NCBI GenBank assembly: GCA_003220675.1
Contig: QHTD01000061.1
Span: forward strand, 1 to 35,054
Reading direction: 5' to 3'
Origin: Candidatus Rokuibacteriota bacterium
GTDB lineage: Bacteria; Methylomirabilota; Methylomirabilia; Rokubacteriales; CSP1-6
Length of the DNA: 35,054 bases
The notes beneath the pieces were generated by a model. That model was not told the origin of the DNA and searched no databases. It saw only the letters and a list, made by a program, of their open reading frames with translations. Below are positions 6,989 through 14,974 of this stretch, piece after piece. Position 1 is the stretch's first letter. Each line of letters starts with the position of its first letter. The position numbers and the translations under genes are program-made.

Positions 6989-7901
6989 AGAGCGCGTCGA
7001 CGGCCAGGTTGATCATGACGATCGTCGAGACGACGACCAGGTTTACGCCCTGGATCACGGGATAGTCGCGCTGGTTGATCGCGTCGAAGAGGAAGCGGCT
7101 CATGCCGGGCAAGCCGAAGACCGTCTCGATGATCACCGTGCCGCCGATGATCTGCGGCAGCTGCGTGCCGAGCAGCGTGACGACCGGGATGATCGCGTTG
7201 CGGAGCCCGTGCTTCATCACGATCACCCGCTCGCCGAGCCCTTTCGCCCAGGCCGTCCGCACGTAGTCCTGGCGCAGCACCTCGAGCAGCATGCCGCGCG
7301 TGAGCCGCATCAGCGCCGCCCCCGCGCCGATGCCGAGGATGAGCGCGGGCAGGAGGTACTGCGCGACGTGCGCCAGGGGGCTCTTCGAGAACTCGGTGAA
7401 CTCGGTGACGGGCCGCCACCCCCACCAGATCGCGGGCAGCACGATCAGGAGCGTCGCGAGCCAGAAGCCGGGGACGGAGAGGCCGAAGATCGCCGCGCTC
7501 CGCGCGACGTAGTCCTGGATCGTGTCTTGGCGCGCGGCCGAGAGGACGCCGACGGGCAGCGCGATCAGCAGCGCGAACGCGAGCGCGAAGACGGCCAGCT
7601 CCATAGTCACGGGCAGGCGCTGGCCGATCTCCCGGAGCACCGGCCGCCGCGTCCAGAGCGACTCGCCGAAGTCGCCCCGCGACACGCGCCCCAGCCACTC
7701 GAAATACTGCACGAAGAGCGGCCGGTCGAGCCCGAGCTTCGTCCGCAGCTCCTCGACGTCCTTCGCGTACGCCTTCTCCGCGAGCATGAGCTGGACAGCG
7801 TCGCCGGGCAGGAGGCGCGGCAGCGTGAAGACGATCAGCGACGCGATCAGGAGCGACGGGATCGCGATCAGCAGGCGTTTCGCGAGATACCGCTTCAGCA
7901 C
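6957..7901 (-). CDS. peptide-type ABC transporter permease (DppB-like)
   Basis: First permease subunit, 314 residues, the family norm. The N-terminus MLKRYLAKRLLIAIPSLLIA is the typical first helix of DppB/OppB, followed by a periplasmic domain with LGLDRPLFVQYFEWLGRV and GDFGESLW. Five further helices follow, the EAA loop is YVRTAWAKGLGERVIVMKHGLRN, and the end is VDALYAVLDPRIRY. The start codon is GTG at 7901, 18 bases after the binding-protein gene's TAG. It belongs to the operon running from the aminotransferase gene through the binding protein to DppC. Specificity cannot be read from the permease. Confidence 0.93.
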   Translation of the reverse strand: MLKRYLAKRLLIAIPSLLIASLIVFTLPRLLPGDAVQLMLAEKAYAKDVEELRTKLGLDRPLFVQYFEWLGRVSRGDFGESLWTRRPVLREIGQRLPVTMELAVFALAFALLIALPVGVLSAARQDTIQDYVARSAAIFGLSVPGFWLATLLIVLPAIWWGWRPVTEFTEFSKSPLAHVAQYLLPALILGIGAGAALMRLTRGMLLEVLRQDYVRTAWAKGLGERVIVMKHGLRNAIIPVVTLLGTQLPQIIGGTVIIETVFGLPGMSRFLFDAINQRDYPVIQGVNLVVVSTIVMINLAVDALYAVLDPRIRY

Positions 7902-7919
7902 CGGCGCCGGTGACCCAGG

Positions 7920-9545
7920 CTAGCGATCGAGCCAGGCCGCCATCAGCCGACCCCCGTAGTCGTAGCCGAAGCTCGGCGCGTAGTTCTTCAGCGCGCCCTC
8001 CCAGACGCCGATGTACACGCCTGACGGCATCTGCACGTAGTACTGCTGCTTGGCCAGGTGGCGCTGGATGTCGAAGATGACCTCGCGCCGCTTGGCGAGG
8101 TCGACCGTGCGTCGCTGGCGGACGAGCATGTCGGACACCACGGGATCGTTGATGTGGCTCTGGTTCTTGAGCTCTTCCCGGTAATACTGGCCGAAGAGGA
8201 AGTTGTCGGGCTCCAGGAACCCCGTCTGTGGCCCGTACGTCATCGAGTCGAACTTGCCGTAGAAGCACGTCGCGATGTAGGCGCCGTACTCTTTCGTGTC
8301 GAGCCTGACGTCGATCCCGACGTCCTTCAGGTACTTCTGGACGAGCTGCATGGCGTCGACCAGGATCGTGGAGCCATAGGTCGTGAAGCACATGCTGGCC
8401 GGAAAGCCGTTGGGGTATCCGGCGGCGGCCAGCAGTCGCTTGGCCTCGGCCGGATCGTACGCGTAGTACTTGGCTCCCTCGCCGAGCTTGTCCATCGGCA
8501 CCGACCACTCCCTGAGCGCGGCCGGCACCGGCGGGTTGATCACCCCCACGCCCTCGAACACAGCGTCGATGATCGCCTGGCGGTCGATGGCCAGCGACAT
8601 CGCCTGGCGCACCCGGACGTCGCTGAACGGCTTCGCGTCGGTGCGCATCGAGATGTGGCTCATCACGGCGGAGGGGAACTCGACCGTCTTGAGGTTCGGG
8701 CGCTTCTGCTTGAGCGTGTCCTTGATCTGGACCCAGTCGGTCCGGTTGATGGTGCCCGGGAACTCCCAGCCGAGGTCGTACTTGCCGGCGAGGAACGCGG
8801 CGATGCGGGAGGCGTTGTCCTCGTCCACCGTCATCTCGACCCGGTCGATGTACGGCAAGCCCGCGATGAAGTAGCCGGGGTTGCTGACGAAGGTCAGTCC
8901 CACGTTGGGCCGGTAGGCGTCGAGCATCCAGGGGCCGGTGCCCACGACCGACTCCGCCTTCTTGAGATCGCCGTACTTCTCGACGACCTCCCTGGCGATG
9001 ATCGCGACCGCCATGGGGTTCGCCAGCATGTCGAGGAACCACACGAAGGGCTCCTTGAGCGTGAACTTCACGGTGTGCCTGTCGACCGCCTCCACCTTCT
9101 CCAGCGACCTGAGCATGTAGGCGTTGGCGTTGCCTTTCACGGTGAGGAAGTGGTTGACGCTGTACACGACGTCGTCGGCCGTCAGCTCGCGCCCGTTCAC
9201 CGGCGGCTTGTTGTGCCAGCGCACACCCTTCCGGAGCTTGAAAACATACGTCGTCTCGTTGGGCTGGCTCCACGACTCGGCCAGGTCGCCCTCGATCGCG
9301 AACGTGCCGGGGACCACGTTCGGCCCCGCCTTGTGCTTGAGCAGGCGGCTGTGGGTGAAGCTCAGCGCGATGTGGGTCTTGTAGGAGATGGTCTGGAAAG
9401 GATCGAAGTGCGGCGGGTCCCAGGTGCGGAGCGCCAGCGTGCCGCCCCGCTTCGGCGTCTGGCCGCGCGCGTGCGACGGTCGGACGGCCGTCGCGGCGAG
9501 CGCGATGCCGCCGAGCTTCAGTACGTGGCGACGGTTGAGATCCAT
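7920..9545 (-). CDS. ABC transporter substrate-binding protein, family 5
   Basis: Periplasmic receptor for the two permeases downstream; 541 residues, usual for SBP_bac_5 (DppA/OppA type). The N-terminus MDLNRRHVLKLGGIALAATA has a twin-arginine-like export signal (NRRHVLK) followed by a hydrophobic stretch and a likely cleavage site near SHARG. The mature start KRGGTLALRTWDPPHFDPF is characteristic, as are LAESWSQPNETTYVFKLRKGVRWH, PVNGRELTADDVVYS and VGTGPWMLDAY. No lipobox is seen. Ligand unknown; the linked aminotransferase suggests an amino-acid-like compound or a small peptide. It lies 36 bases after the aminotransferase gene. Confidence 0.93.
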   Translation of the reverse strand: MDLNRRHVLKLGGIALAATAVRPSHARGQTPKRGGTLALRTWDPPHFDPFQTISYKTHIALSFTHSRLLKHKAGPNVVPGTFAIEGDLAESWSQPNETTYVFKLRKGVRWHNKPPVNGRELTADDVVYSVNHFLTVKGNANAYMLRSLEKVEAVDRHTVKFTLKEPFVWFLDMLANPMAVAIIAREVVEKYGDLKKAESVVGTGPWMLDAYRPNVGLTFVSNPGYFIAGLPYIDRVEMTVDEDNASRIAAFLAGKYDLGWEFPGTINRTDWVQIKDTLKQKRPNLKTVEFPSAVMSHISMRTDAKPFSDVRVRQAMSLAIDRQAIIDAVFEGVGVINPPVPAALREWSVPMDKLGEGAKYYAYDPAEAKRLLAAAGYPNGFPASMCFTTYGSTILVDAMQLVQKYLKDVGIDVRLDTKEYGAYIATCFYGKFDSMTYGPQTGFLEPDNFLFGQYYREELKNQSHINDPVVSDMLVRQRRTVDLAKRREVIFDIQRHLAKQQYYVQMPSGVYIGVWEGALKNYAPSFGYDYGGRLMAAWLDR

Positions 9546-9581
9546 GGGGCCCCTCCCGTGGTTCGGTGTTCGGAGTGCGCG

Positions 9582-10868
9582 TCAGGTGCTCTCGGCGATC
9601 ACCGCCAGGGTCTGGTCGAACACCCCGAGCGTCTTGTCGACGTCCTCGTCCGTGTGGGCGAGCGAGACATAGATCTTGTTGACCGCCTTCACCACGCCGC
9701 GCCGCAGGAGCTCCGCGTTGAAACGCTTGATCCGCTCGCGGTCCGCCGTGAGCGTCGCCCGGTAGTCCACGATCGGGTGATCGGTGAAGAAGATATCGAA
9801 GACCGGTGGCTCCCCGCTCACCTGCGCCGCGACACCGTGCGTGAGCACGGCGGCGGCGAGCCCGTCGCGCAGTCGCGTGCCGGTCCCGAACAGCTTCGCG
9901 TACGTGCCCGGCTTCCGGAGCTCGGCCAGCGTCGCGAGCCCGGCGGCGCACGCGATCGCGTTGCCGTTGAACGTCCCGGCCTGCCAGACGTATTCCGGCG
10001 TTCCCTCGAGGGCGGCGTCGAAGTGTCGCATGAGCGCCTTGGGCCCCGCCACACACGCGAGCGGGAAGCCGCCCGCCACGACCTTCCCGTACGCGGCGAG
10101 GTCGGGCACCACGCCGTAGTGTTCCTGCGCGCCCCCGTACGCGAGGCGGAACCCGGTGACGATCTCGTCGAAGATCAGCGGGACGTCATAGCGTCGCGTC
10201 GCCGTGCGCAGGCCCTCGAGGAACCCGGGCGCGGGGACGATCGTCCGCTGGTAGGGCTCGATGATGACCGCGGCAAGTTGCGCGTGATGCGCGGCGATCA
10301 GCGCCTCCGCCGTGGCCAGGTCGTTGTACGGCGCGATCAGCACCTCGCCCTCGATCGCGTGCGGGATGCCCGCCGAGTCGGCCATCGGCGCCGGGAACGC
10401 CTTCGGCGACCGCGGCGAGACGCTCATCATCCCGTAGTCGTGAGTGCCGTGGAAGCCGCCCTCGAACTTCATGACCGTGTCGCGCTTGCGGAAGGCGCGC
10501 GCCACGCGGAGGGCGAAAAACGTCGCCTCCGTCCCGCTCGACGTATACCGCACCTGCTCGGCGCACGGCACGGCCCTCACCAGTTCTTCCGCCAATTCGA
10601 TCGCGGGCTCGTTGAGGAGCATGTACGAGGTGCCGCGCTCCACCTGCCGCCGGACCGCCTCGACGACGGCGGGATGGGCGTGACCGAGGAGCATGGGGCC
10701 GGAGCCGAGGAGGTAGTCGACGTAGCGCCGACCGTTCGTGTCCCAGAGGTACGCGCCGCGGCCCTCCTTCACGACGAACTCGAGCCCGGCGCCGCTCCGG
10801 TGATTGCCGAGCACGCCGCCGGGGAGCACGTGCGCGGCGCGTCGCAGGAGATCGTTCTGGTCGGTCAT
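9582..10868 (-). CDS. class III aminotransferase, glutamate-1-semialdehyde aminomutase-like
   Basis: PLP enzyme of 428 residues. The N-terminal pattern LPGGVLGNHRSG, the cofactor-site SSGTEATFFALRVARA, IFDEIVTGFRLAYGG (Asp234 for the pyridine nitrogen) and AAYGKVVAGGFPL (Lys262, Schiff base) identify the HemL branch of class III. True HemL makes 5-aminolevulinate, but here the gene leads an ABC transporter operon and heme genes are absent, so a catabolic role in transamination or amino shift of an imported amine is more likely (inference). A promoter-like TTGACC/TATCAT pair lies inside the 3' end of the upstream adh gene. AAAGGTG is the probable ribosome site before the ATG at 10868. Confidence 0.88.
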   Translation of the reverse strand: MTDQNDLLRRAAHVLPGGVLGNHRSGAGLEFVVKEGRGAYLWDTNGRRYVDYLLGSGPMLLGHAHPAVVEAVRRQVERGTSYMLLNEPAIELAEELVRAVPCAEQVRYTSSGTEATFFALRVARAFRKRDTVMKFEGGFHGTHDYGMMSVSPRSPKAFPAPMADSAGIPHAIEGEVLIAPYNDLATAEALIAAHHAQLAAVIIEPYQRTIVPAPGFLEGLRTATRRYDVPLIFDEIVTGFRLAYGGAQEHYGVVPDLAAYGKVVAGGFPLACVAGPKALMRHFDAALEGTPEYVWQAGTFNGNAIACAAGLATLAELRKPGTYAKLFGTGTRLRDGLAAAVLTHGVAAQVSGEPPVFDIFFTDHPIVDYRATLTADRERIKRFNAELLRRGVVKAVNKIYVSLAHTDEDVDKTLGVFDQTLAVIAEST

Positions 10869-10900
10869 ACTGAGCGCACCTTTCGGCCTCGCGGGCCTCG

Positions 10901-11935
10901 CTACAACAAGTGCGGCGATGATACTCGAGAACTTGCGCCGGTCAAGAGAACACCGGCGCCCGCGAAGGCGCCGCGCTTGAGGAGCTGGAGCGCCCGGTTC
11001 GCCTCCTCCAGCGGAAACGTCGTCGTCTCCGGGCGAATCGGGATCCGCGCCGCCTCGGCCAGCAGCTCCTCGCCGTCGGCGCGCGTGTTCGCGGTGACGC
11101 TCCGAATCGAGCGCTCGTAGAAGAGGTCGCGCTCGTACTCGAGGGCGGGCACGGGCGTCATGTAGATCCCCGCGAGCGCCAGCGTCCCGCCCCGCGCAAG
11201 GTTCCGGAGCGCCAGCGGCACGAGGTCACCGACCGGGGCGAAGACGATCGTCCCGTCGGTCTTCACCGGCATCGGCTCGCGAATGTCGCCGGCCCAAGTC
11301 GCGCCGAGCCGGCGGGCGAGCTCGCGATGGGACGCCTGGCGCGTGCACACGAACACCTCGCACCCCCGCGCGCGGGCCACCTGCAGGGTGACGTGGGCGG
11401 ATGCGCCGAAGCCGTAAATGCCGAGCCTGCCGCCGGGCGGCACGCCGCTCCGCTTGAGCGCCCGGTAGCCGACGATGCCCGCGCAGAGGAGCGGCGCCGC
11501 CTCGGCGTCGGTGAAGACCGTCGGGATCCGGTACGCGAACGCCTCGGGCACGACCGCGTAGTCGGCGAAGCCCCCGTCGGCGTGGTAGCCGGTGAACTCG
11601 GCTTGCTCGCAGAGGTTCTCGCGTGCCGACGTGCAGTACGCGCAGGCGCCGCACGTGCGGCGCAGCCACGCGATGCCGACACGCTCGCCCGCCGCGAAGC
11701 GAGCCGCCCCGGGCCCGCGGCCCTCGACCTCGCCCACGACCTGGTGGCCGGGGACGATCGGTGATCGCACGAGCGGCAGGTCGCCCTCGACGATGTGGAG
11801 GTCGGTGCGGCAGACGCCGCATGCGGCGACCCGCACGCGGATCTCGCCGGGGCCAGGCTCGGGGATCGGGCGGTGCTCGAGGCGGAGGGGCTCGCGCTCG
11901 ATCGGAGACTGAGCCGCGAGCGCCAGCGCTCGCAC
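10901..11935 (-). CDS. zinc-dependent alcohol dehydrogenase family protein
   Basis: 344 residues of the medium-chain dehydrogenase family. Catalytic zinc ligands lie in VAACGVCRTDLHIVEGDL and PIVPGHQVVGEVEG. The structural zinc site is the four-cysteine loop of RRTCGACAYCTSARENLCEQ. The NAD(P) motif is GIYGFGASAHVTLQVARARG; GFGASAH is typical of the subgroup annotated zinc-binding alcohol dehydrogenase family protein. It should oxidise an alcohol or reduce an aldehyde in the cytoplasm. Start is GTG at 11935, 6 bases after the citE-like stop. The C-terminal tail TGASSRVSSPHLL is longer than usual, and its DNA contains the promoter-like signal for the next operon. Confidence 0.92.
   Translation of the reverse strand: MRALALAAQSPIEREPLRLEHRPIPEPGPGEIRVRVAACGVCRTDLHIVEGDLPLVRSPIVPGHQVVGEVEGRGPGAARFAAGERVGIAWLRRTCGACAYCTSARENLCEQAEFTGYHADGGFADYAVVPEAFAYRIPTVFTDAEAAPLLCAGIVGYRALKRSGVPPGGRLGIYGFGASAHVTLQVARARGCEVFVCTRQASHRELARRLGATWAGDIREPMPVKTDGTIVFAPVGDLVPLALRNLARGGTLALAGIYMTPVPALEYERDLFYERSIRSVTANTRADGEELLAEAARIPIRPETTTFPLEEANRALQLLKRGAFAGAGVLLTGASSRVSSPHLL
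10918..10945 (-). promoter_or_regulatory. sigma70-type promoter for the aminotransferase/ABC operon
   Basis: On the minus strand TTGACC (10945-10940) and TATCAT (10923-10918) are 16 bases apart, five of six matches to each consensus box. Transcription would start near 10911, leaving a 5' leader of about 43 bases before the ATG at 10868. It overlaps the last codons of the adh gene. Confidence 0.55.
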
Positions 11936-11941
11936 GACGCG

Positions 11942-12820
11942 TCACTCTCCGGCGCGGGCGAGCAGCTTCCGGGCGCGCGCGAGGTGCGGGGCGTCCACCA
12001 TCCGGCCCCTGAAGGTGAACGCGTACACGCCGCGCCGCGCGTGCTCCTCGAAGGCGACGATCAGCTCGCGCGCCTCGTCGAGCGCCTCCTTCGCCGGCGT
12101 GAAGACGTCGTTGATGACGGCGATCTGGTTCGGGTGGATCGAGATCTTCCCGGTGAACCCCATGGCGACCGCGTCCTCGCACTCGCGGCGGAGGCCAGCG
12201 AGGTCAGCGATGTCGGTGTAGACCGTGTCGAGCGCGTCCACGCCGGCGGCGGCGGCCGCGACGGCGCACATGACGCGCGCGTGGCGGGGAATGTCGAGAT
12301 AGCGCCCCTCGGCGTCGCGCACGCGCGCGAGGCTCATCGCCGCGCCCAGATCCTCGACGCCCCACGAGATCGCGACGACGCGCGGCGACGCCGATGCGAC
12401 CTCGCGGATGTTCAGGAGCCCCTCGGGGGTCTCCGTCGCGATCAGCGTGAGCCGGGTCGCGCCGTTGGCGATCCCGTGGCGCTGCTCGAGCCGGTCGAGC
12501 GCCCCCGCGAGCTCGCGCACGTCGCCGGCGTGCCGCGGCTTCGGCACCACGTAGCCGTCGGGGCGGGCCACGATCGTCTCCTCGAGGTCCGCCCGCCCGA
12601 GCGGCCCCCAGATCGGGTTCATCCTCACCCAGCGCTCGCGCCCGCCGAACTCTCGATGGCTCAGCCAGTCCCTGACCACAGGGCGCGTCGCGGCCTTCCG
12701 GTCGGGCGGCACCGCGTCTTCGAGGTCGAGGATCAGCCCGTCGGCGGGCAGCGCGAGCGCCTTCAGGAGCATCTTCTCGTTGCCACCCGGCACGAAGTGG
12801 AGCGAGCGCCGCCGGCGCAT
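11942..12820 (-). CDS. HpcH/HpaI aldolase/citrate lyase family protein (CitE-like)
   Basis: 292 residues, a TIM-barrel CoA-ester lyase of the CitE/malyl-CoA lyase group. Signatures: RRSLHFVPGGNEKMLLKAL (start), ADGLILDLEDAVPPDRK (metal-site Asp and Glu), RWVRMNPIWG (Arg), LTLIATETPEGLLN (second Glu) and the tail GFTGKISIHPNQIAVIN. Likely reaction: reversible cleavage of a 3-hydroxyacyl-CoA such as malyl-CoA or citramalyl-CoA. Its ATG overlaps the TGA of the upstream MaoC-type hydratase by one base (TGATG), so hydratase and lyase probably act in sequence. The adh gene follows after 6 bases. Confidence 0.9.
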   Translation of the reverse strand: MRRRRSLHFVPGGNEKMLLKALALPADGLILDLEDAVPPDRKAATRPVVRDWLSHREFGGRERWVRMNPIWGPLGRADLEETIVARPDGYVVPKPRHAGDVRELAGALDRLEQRHGIANGATRLTLIATETPEGLLNIREVASASPRVVAISWGVEDLGAAMSLARVRDAEGRYLDIPRHARVMCAVAAAAAGVDALDTVYTDIADLAGLRRECEDAVAMGFTGKISIHPNQIAVINDVFTPAKEALDEARELIVAFEEHARRGVYAFTFRGRMVDAPHLARARKLLARAGE

Positions 12821-13272
12821 CAGGTACCCCGCTTGCGCATCATCGCGTTCCGGCGCGCCAGCATGACGACGTCGCCGTGCTGGTTCTTCGCCCGGTGCTC
12901 GAAGGTGACGATGCCCCACTGCGGACGCGACCGCGACTCGCGCTTGTCCACCACCTCGGTCTCCGCGTAGATCGTATCGCCGTGGAAGACGGGCTTCGGG
13001 AACTCGACCTTCTCGAAGCCGAGGTTGCCCACCGTCGTCCCGAGGGTCGTCTCGCCGACCGAGAGCCCCACCGCGATCCCGAGCGTCAGGATGCTGTTGA
13101 CCAGCGGCTTGCCGAACTCCGCCTTCGACGCGGCGTGGAAGTCGAGGTGGAGCGGCTGCGGGTTCATCGTCAGGCAGGTGAAGAAAACGTTGTCGGCCTC
13201 GGTGATCGTCCGCCCTGGCTGGTGGCGGAACGTCTGCCCGACCTCGAGCTCCTCGAAGAACTTCCCCGCCAT
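12820..13272 (-). CDS. MaoC-family dehydratase (enoyl/mesaconyl-CoA hydratase-like)
   Basis: 150 residues with a single hot-dog domain. The catalytic Asp/His pair lies in [20 protein letters not shown] followed by HLD, and [19 protein letters not shown] is the conserved helix. It should add water to an enoyl-CoA, giving the hydroxyacyl-CoA that the next gene's CitE-like lyase can cleave. The start at [12 protein letters not shown] is chosen because GAGGAGGGG lies directly before the ATG at 13272; the frame extends upstream to 13335. A TATA-like -10 box near 13296-13301 faces this gene, and an overlapping one faces the divergent NIPSNAP gene. Confidence 0.9.
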   Translation of the reverse strand: MAGKFFEELEVGQTFRHQPGRTITEADNVFFTCLTMNPQPLHLDFHAASKAEFGKPLVNSILTLGIAVGLSVGETTLGTTVGNLGFEKVEFPKPVFHGDTIYAETEVVDKRESRSRPQWGIVTFEHRAKNQHGDVVMLARRNAMMRKRGT

Positions 13273-13297
13273 CCCCTCCTCCTCGGTCTCGCGATGG

Positions 13298-13303
13298 TAT
13301 AAC
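13298..13303 (+). promoter_or_regulatory. overlapping divergent -10 boxes
   Basis: TGGTATAAC on the plus strand gives an extended -10 (TATAAC) for the NIPSNAP gene, and the same bases read on the minus strand give GTTATACC for the maoC gene. No convincing -35 is visible on either side. Confidence 0.35.
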
Positions 13304-13356
13304 ATCCCCCACCACGATGGAATCCGCGTCCGCAACCCTCACGCGGGAGACGACCC

Positions 13357-13680
13357 ATGATCTATGAGTACCGCGCGTACTACGTGATGCCCGGCCGCAT
13401 GCCCGACATCCAGAAGCGCTTCGCCGAGATCACGCTGAACCTGTTCAAGAAGCACGGGATCAGGGTCGTCGGCTTCTGGGAAACGGTGGTCGGCGAGTCG
13501 AACGAGCTCGTCTACATCTGCGCGTACGACGATCTTGCCCACCGCCAGCGGGCGTGGTCGGCGTTCATGGCGGACCCGGAGTGGCAGGCGGCGCGGAAGG
13601 TCACGGAGGCGAACGGGCCGCTCGTCGAGCGCGTCGTCAACAAGATCTGGAAGCCGACCACCTTCTCGCCGATGCAGTAG
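13357..13680 (+). CDS. NIPSNAP family protein
   Basis: 107 residues, one ferredoxin-like alpha/beta barrel. MIYEYRAYYVMPGRMPDIQKRF at the start, GFWETVVGESNELVYICAYDDL in the middle and RQRAWSAFMADPEWQAA are the family pattern. Members are small dimeric proteins of poorly known role, often next to catabolic enzymes. It is followed after 11 bases by the L-2-hydroxyglutarate oxidase gene, so the two are probably cotranscribed. Confidence 0.9.
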   Translation: MIYEYRAYYVMPGRMPDIQKRFAEITLNLFKKHGIRVVGFWETVVGESNELVYICAYDDLAHRQRAWSAFMADPEWQAARKVTEANGPLVERVVNKIWKPTTFSPMQ

Positions 13681-13691
13681 CGGAGCCCGCG

Positions 13692-14894
13692 GTGACCCAC
13701 GACATCGCCATCGTCGGCGGCGGCATCGTCGGCCTCGCCACGGCGCGGGCGCTGCGCGAGCGCCTCCCCGGGGCGCGCCTCGTGATCCTCGAGAAGGAGC
13801 CGCGTCTCGCCTCGCACCAGACCGGCCACAACTCGGGCGTCATCCACTCGGGCATCTACTACAAGCCCGGCTCGCACAAGGCCAAGCTCTGCGTCGAGGG
13901 CAAGACGCTCATGTACCAGTTCTGCGAGAAGCACGGGATCCGCGTGGAGCGCTGCGGCAAGGTGATCGTGGCGACCTCGGAGACGGAGCTCCCGCGCCTC
14001 ATGACACTCTACGAGCGCGGGATCGCCAACGGCGTGCCCGTCGAGCTGCTCGAGCCCGCGCGCCTGCGAGACTTCGAGCCCCACGCCAAGGCGCTCCGCG
14101 CGATTCACTCGCCGTCCACGGCGATCGTGGACTACGGCGAGGTCGCGGACGCCATCGCGCGCGAGCTCCGGACCGCGGGGGTCGCGATCGAGACCGGTGC
14201 CTGCGTCACGGCGATCGCGCGGACGGGCGCCGGCCTGGAGCTCGCCACCCCCCGCCTCACCGTGAGGGCGCAGCGGCTCGTCAACTGCGCGGGACTCTAC
14301 TCCGACGTCGTCGCGCGCCTGGCGGGTGCCCGCACCGAGGTCAGGATCATCCCGTTCCGGGGCGAGTACTACATGCTCCGGCCCGAGCGGCGGTCGCTCG
14401 TGCGCGGCTTGATCTATCCGGTCCCCGATCCCGAGTTCCCGTTCCTCGGCGTCCACCTCACGCGCACGGTGCACGGCGACGTCGAGGCGGGGCCGAACGC
14501 CGTCCTCGCCTTCGCCCGCGAGGGTTATCGATTCGGCCGCGTAAGCCCGCGCGAGCTCGCCGGGACGCTCGCCTACCGGGGGTTCTGGCACATGGCGCGC
14601 CGCTACTGGCGCACCGGGACCTACGAGATGTACCGCTCGCTCAGCCGGGCGGCGTTCGCGCAGGCGCTTCAGCGGCTCGTCCCCGAGCTCACCTCCGCCG
14701 ACCTCGCGCGCGGCGGCGCGGGCGTCCGCGCACAGGCGGTGAGCCCCGACGGCTCGCTCGTGGACGACTTCCGCATCGTCGCGGAGCCCGACGCGATCCA
14801 CGTCCTCAACGCGCCCTCGCCGGCGGCGACCGCCTCCCTCGCGATCGGCCGCCACATCGCCGAGCTCGCCGCCGAGACCTTCGGCCTCGGGTAG
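13692..14894 (+). CDS. lhgO: L-2-hydroxyglutarate oxidase
   Basis: FAD enzyme of 400 residues that oxidises L-2-hydroxyglutarate to 2-oxoglutarate and passes electrons to the membrane quinone pool. The dinucleotide motif IVGGGIVGLATARALRER is at residues 6-23. HQTGHNSGVIHSGIYYKPGS is the hallmark of LhgO/L2HGDH. IIPFRGEYYMLRPE, PDPEFPFLGVHLTR and GPNAVLAFAREGY follow, with GAGVRAQAVSPDGSLVDDF near the end. The GTG start at 13692 is supported by the motif position; the frame extends upstream through the NIPSNAP gene. Together with glutaryl-CoA dehydrogenase and CaiB-type transferase in this window it fits glutarate/lysine-type catabolism, which is inference. Confidence 0.93.
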   Translation: MTHDIAIVGGGIVGLATARALRERLPGARLVILEKEPRLASHQTGHNSGVIHSGIYYKPGSHKAKLCVEGKTLMYQFCEKHGIRVERCGKVIVATSETELPRLMTLYERGIANGVPVELLEPARLRDFEPHAKALRAIHSPSTAIVDYGEVADAIARELRTAGVAIETGACVTAIARTGAGLELATPRLTVRAQRLVNCAGLYSDVVARLAGARTEVRIIPFRGEYYMLRPERRSLVRGLIYPVPDPEFPFLGVHLTRTVHGDVEAGPNAVLAFAREGYRFGRVSPRELAGTLAYRGFWHMARRYWRTGTYEMYRSLSRAAFAQALQRLVPELTSADLARGGAGVRAQAVSPDGSLVDDFRIVAEPDAIHVLNAPSPAATASLAIGRHIAELAAETFGLG

Positions 14895-14915
14895 AAGCGC
14901 TTCGGACCAGCCGCG

Positions 14916-14973
14916 TTCGAGCGCCGGCTCCGCCGGTTCGAGCGCGGGCTCCGCCGGGGCCCCCTCCGATTGA
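14916..14973. repeat. stop-adjacent GC-rich hairpin repeat, copy 2
   Basis: Two tandem 21-base units at 14916-14936 and 14937-14957 differ at one base, each carrying TTCGAGCGC and GGCTCCGCCGG. They are followed by GGCCCCCTCCGATT. Read on the minus strand the element begins AATCGGAGGGGGCC three bases after the EamA stop. It fills the gap between the convergent lhgO and EamA genes and could terminate both. Confidence 0.75.
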
Positions 14974-14974
14974 A

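Noticed and set aside
6757-10056. A 1099-codon minus-strand frame
   Set aside because: Runs out of frame through dppB, the binding protein and part of the aminotransferase gene; arginine- and histidine-rich without motifs.
9582-10868. Heme-biosynthesis HemL
   Set aside because: The fold matches, but the operon context is an ABC importer and no other heme gene is present, so the specific name was not used.
8058-11120. A 1020-codon plus-strand frame
   Set aside because: Antisense to the binding protein and aminotransferase genes, whose motifs are unmistakable.
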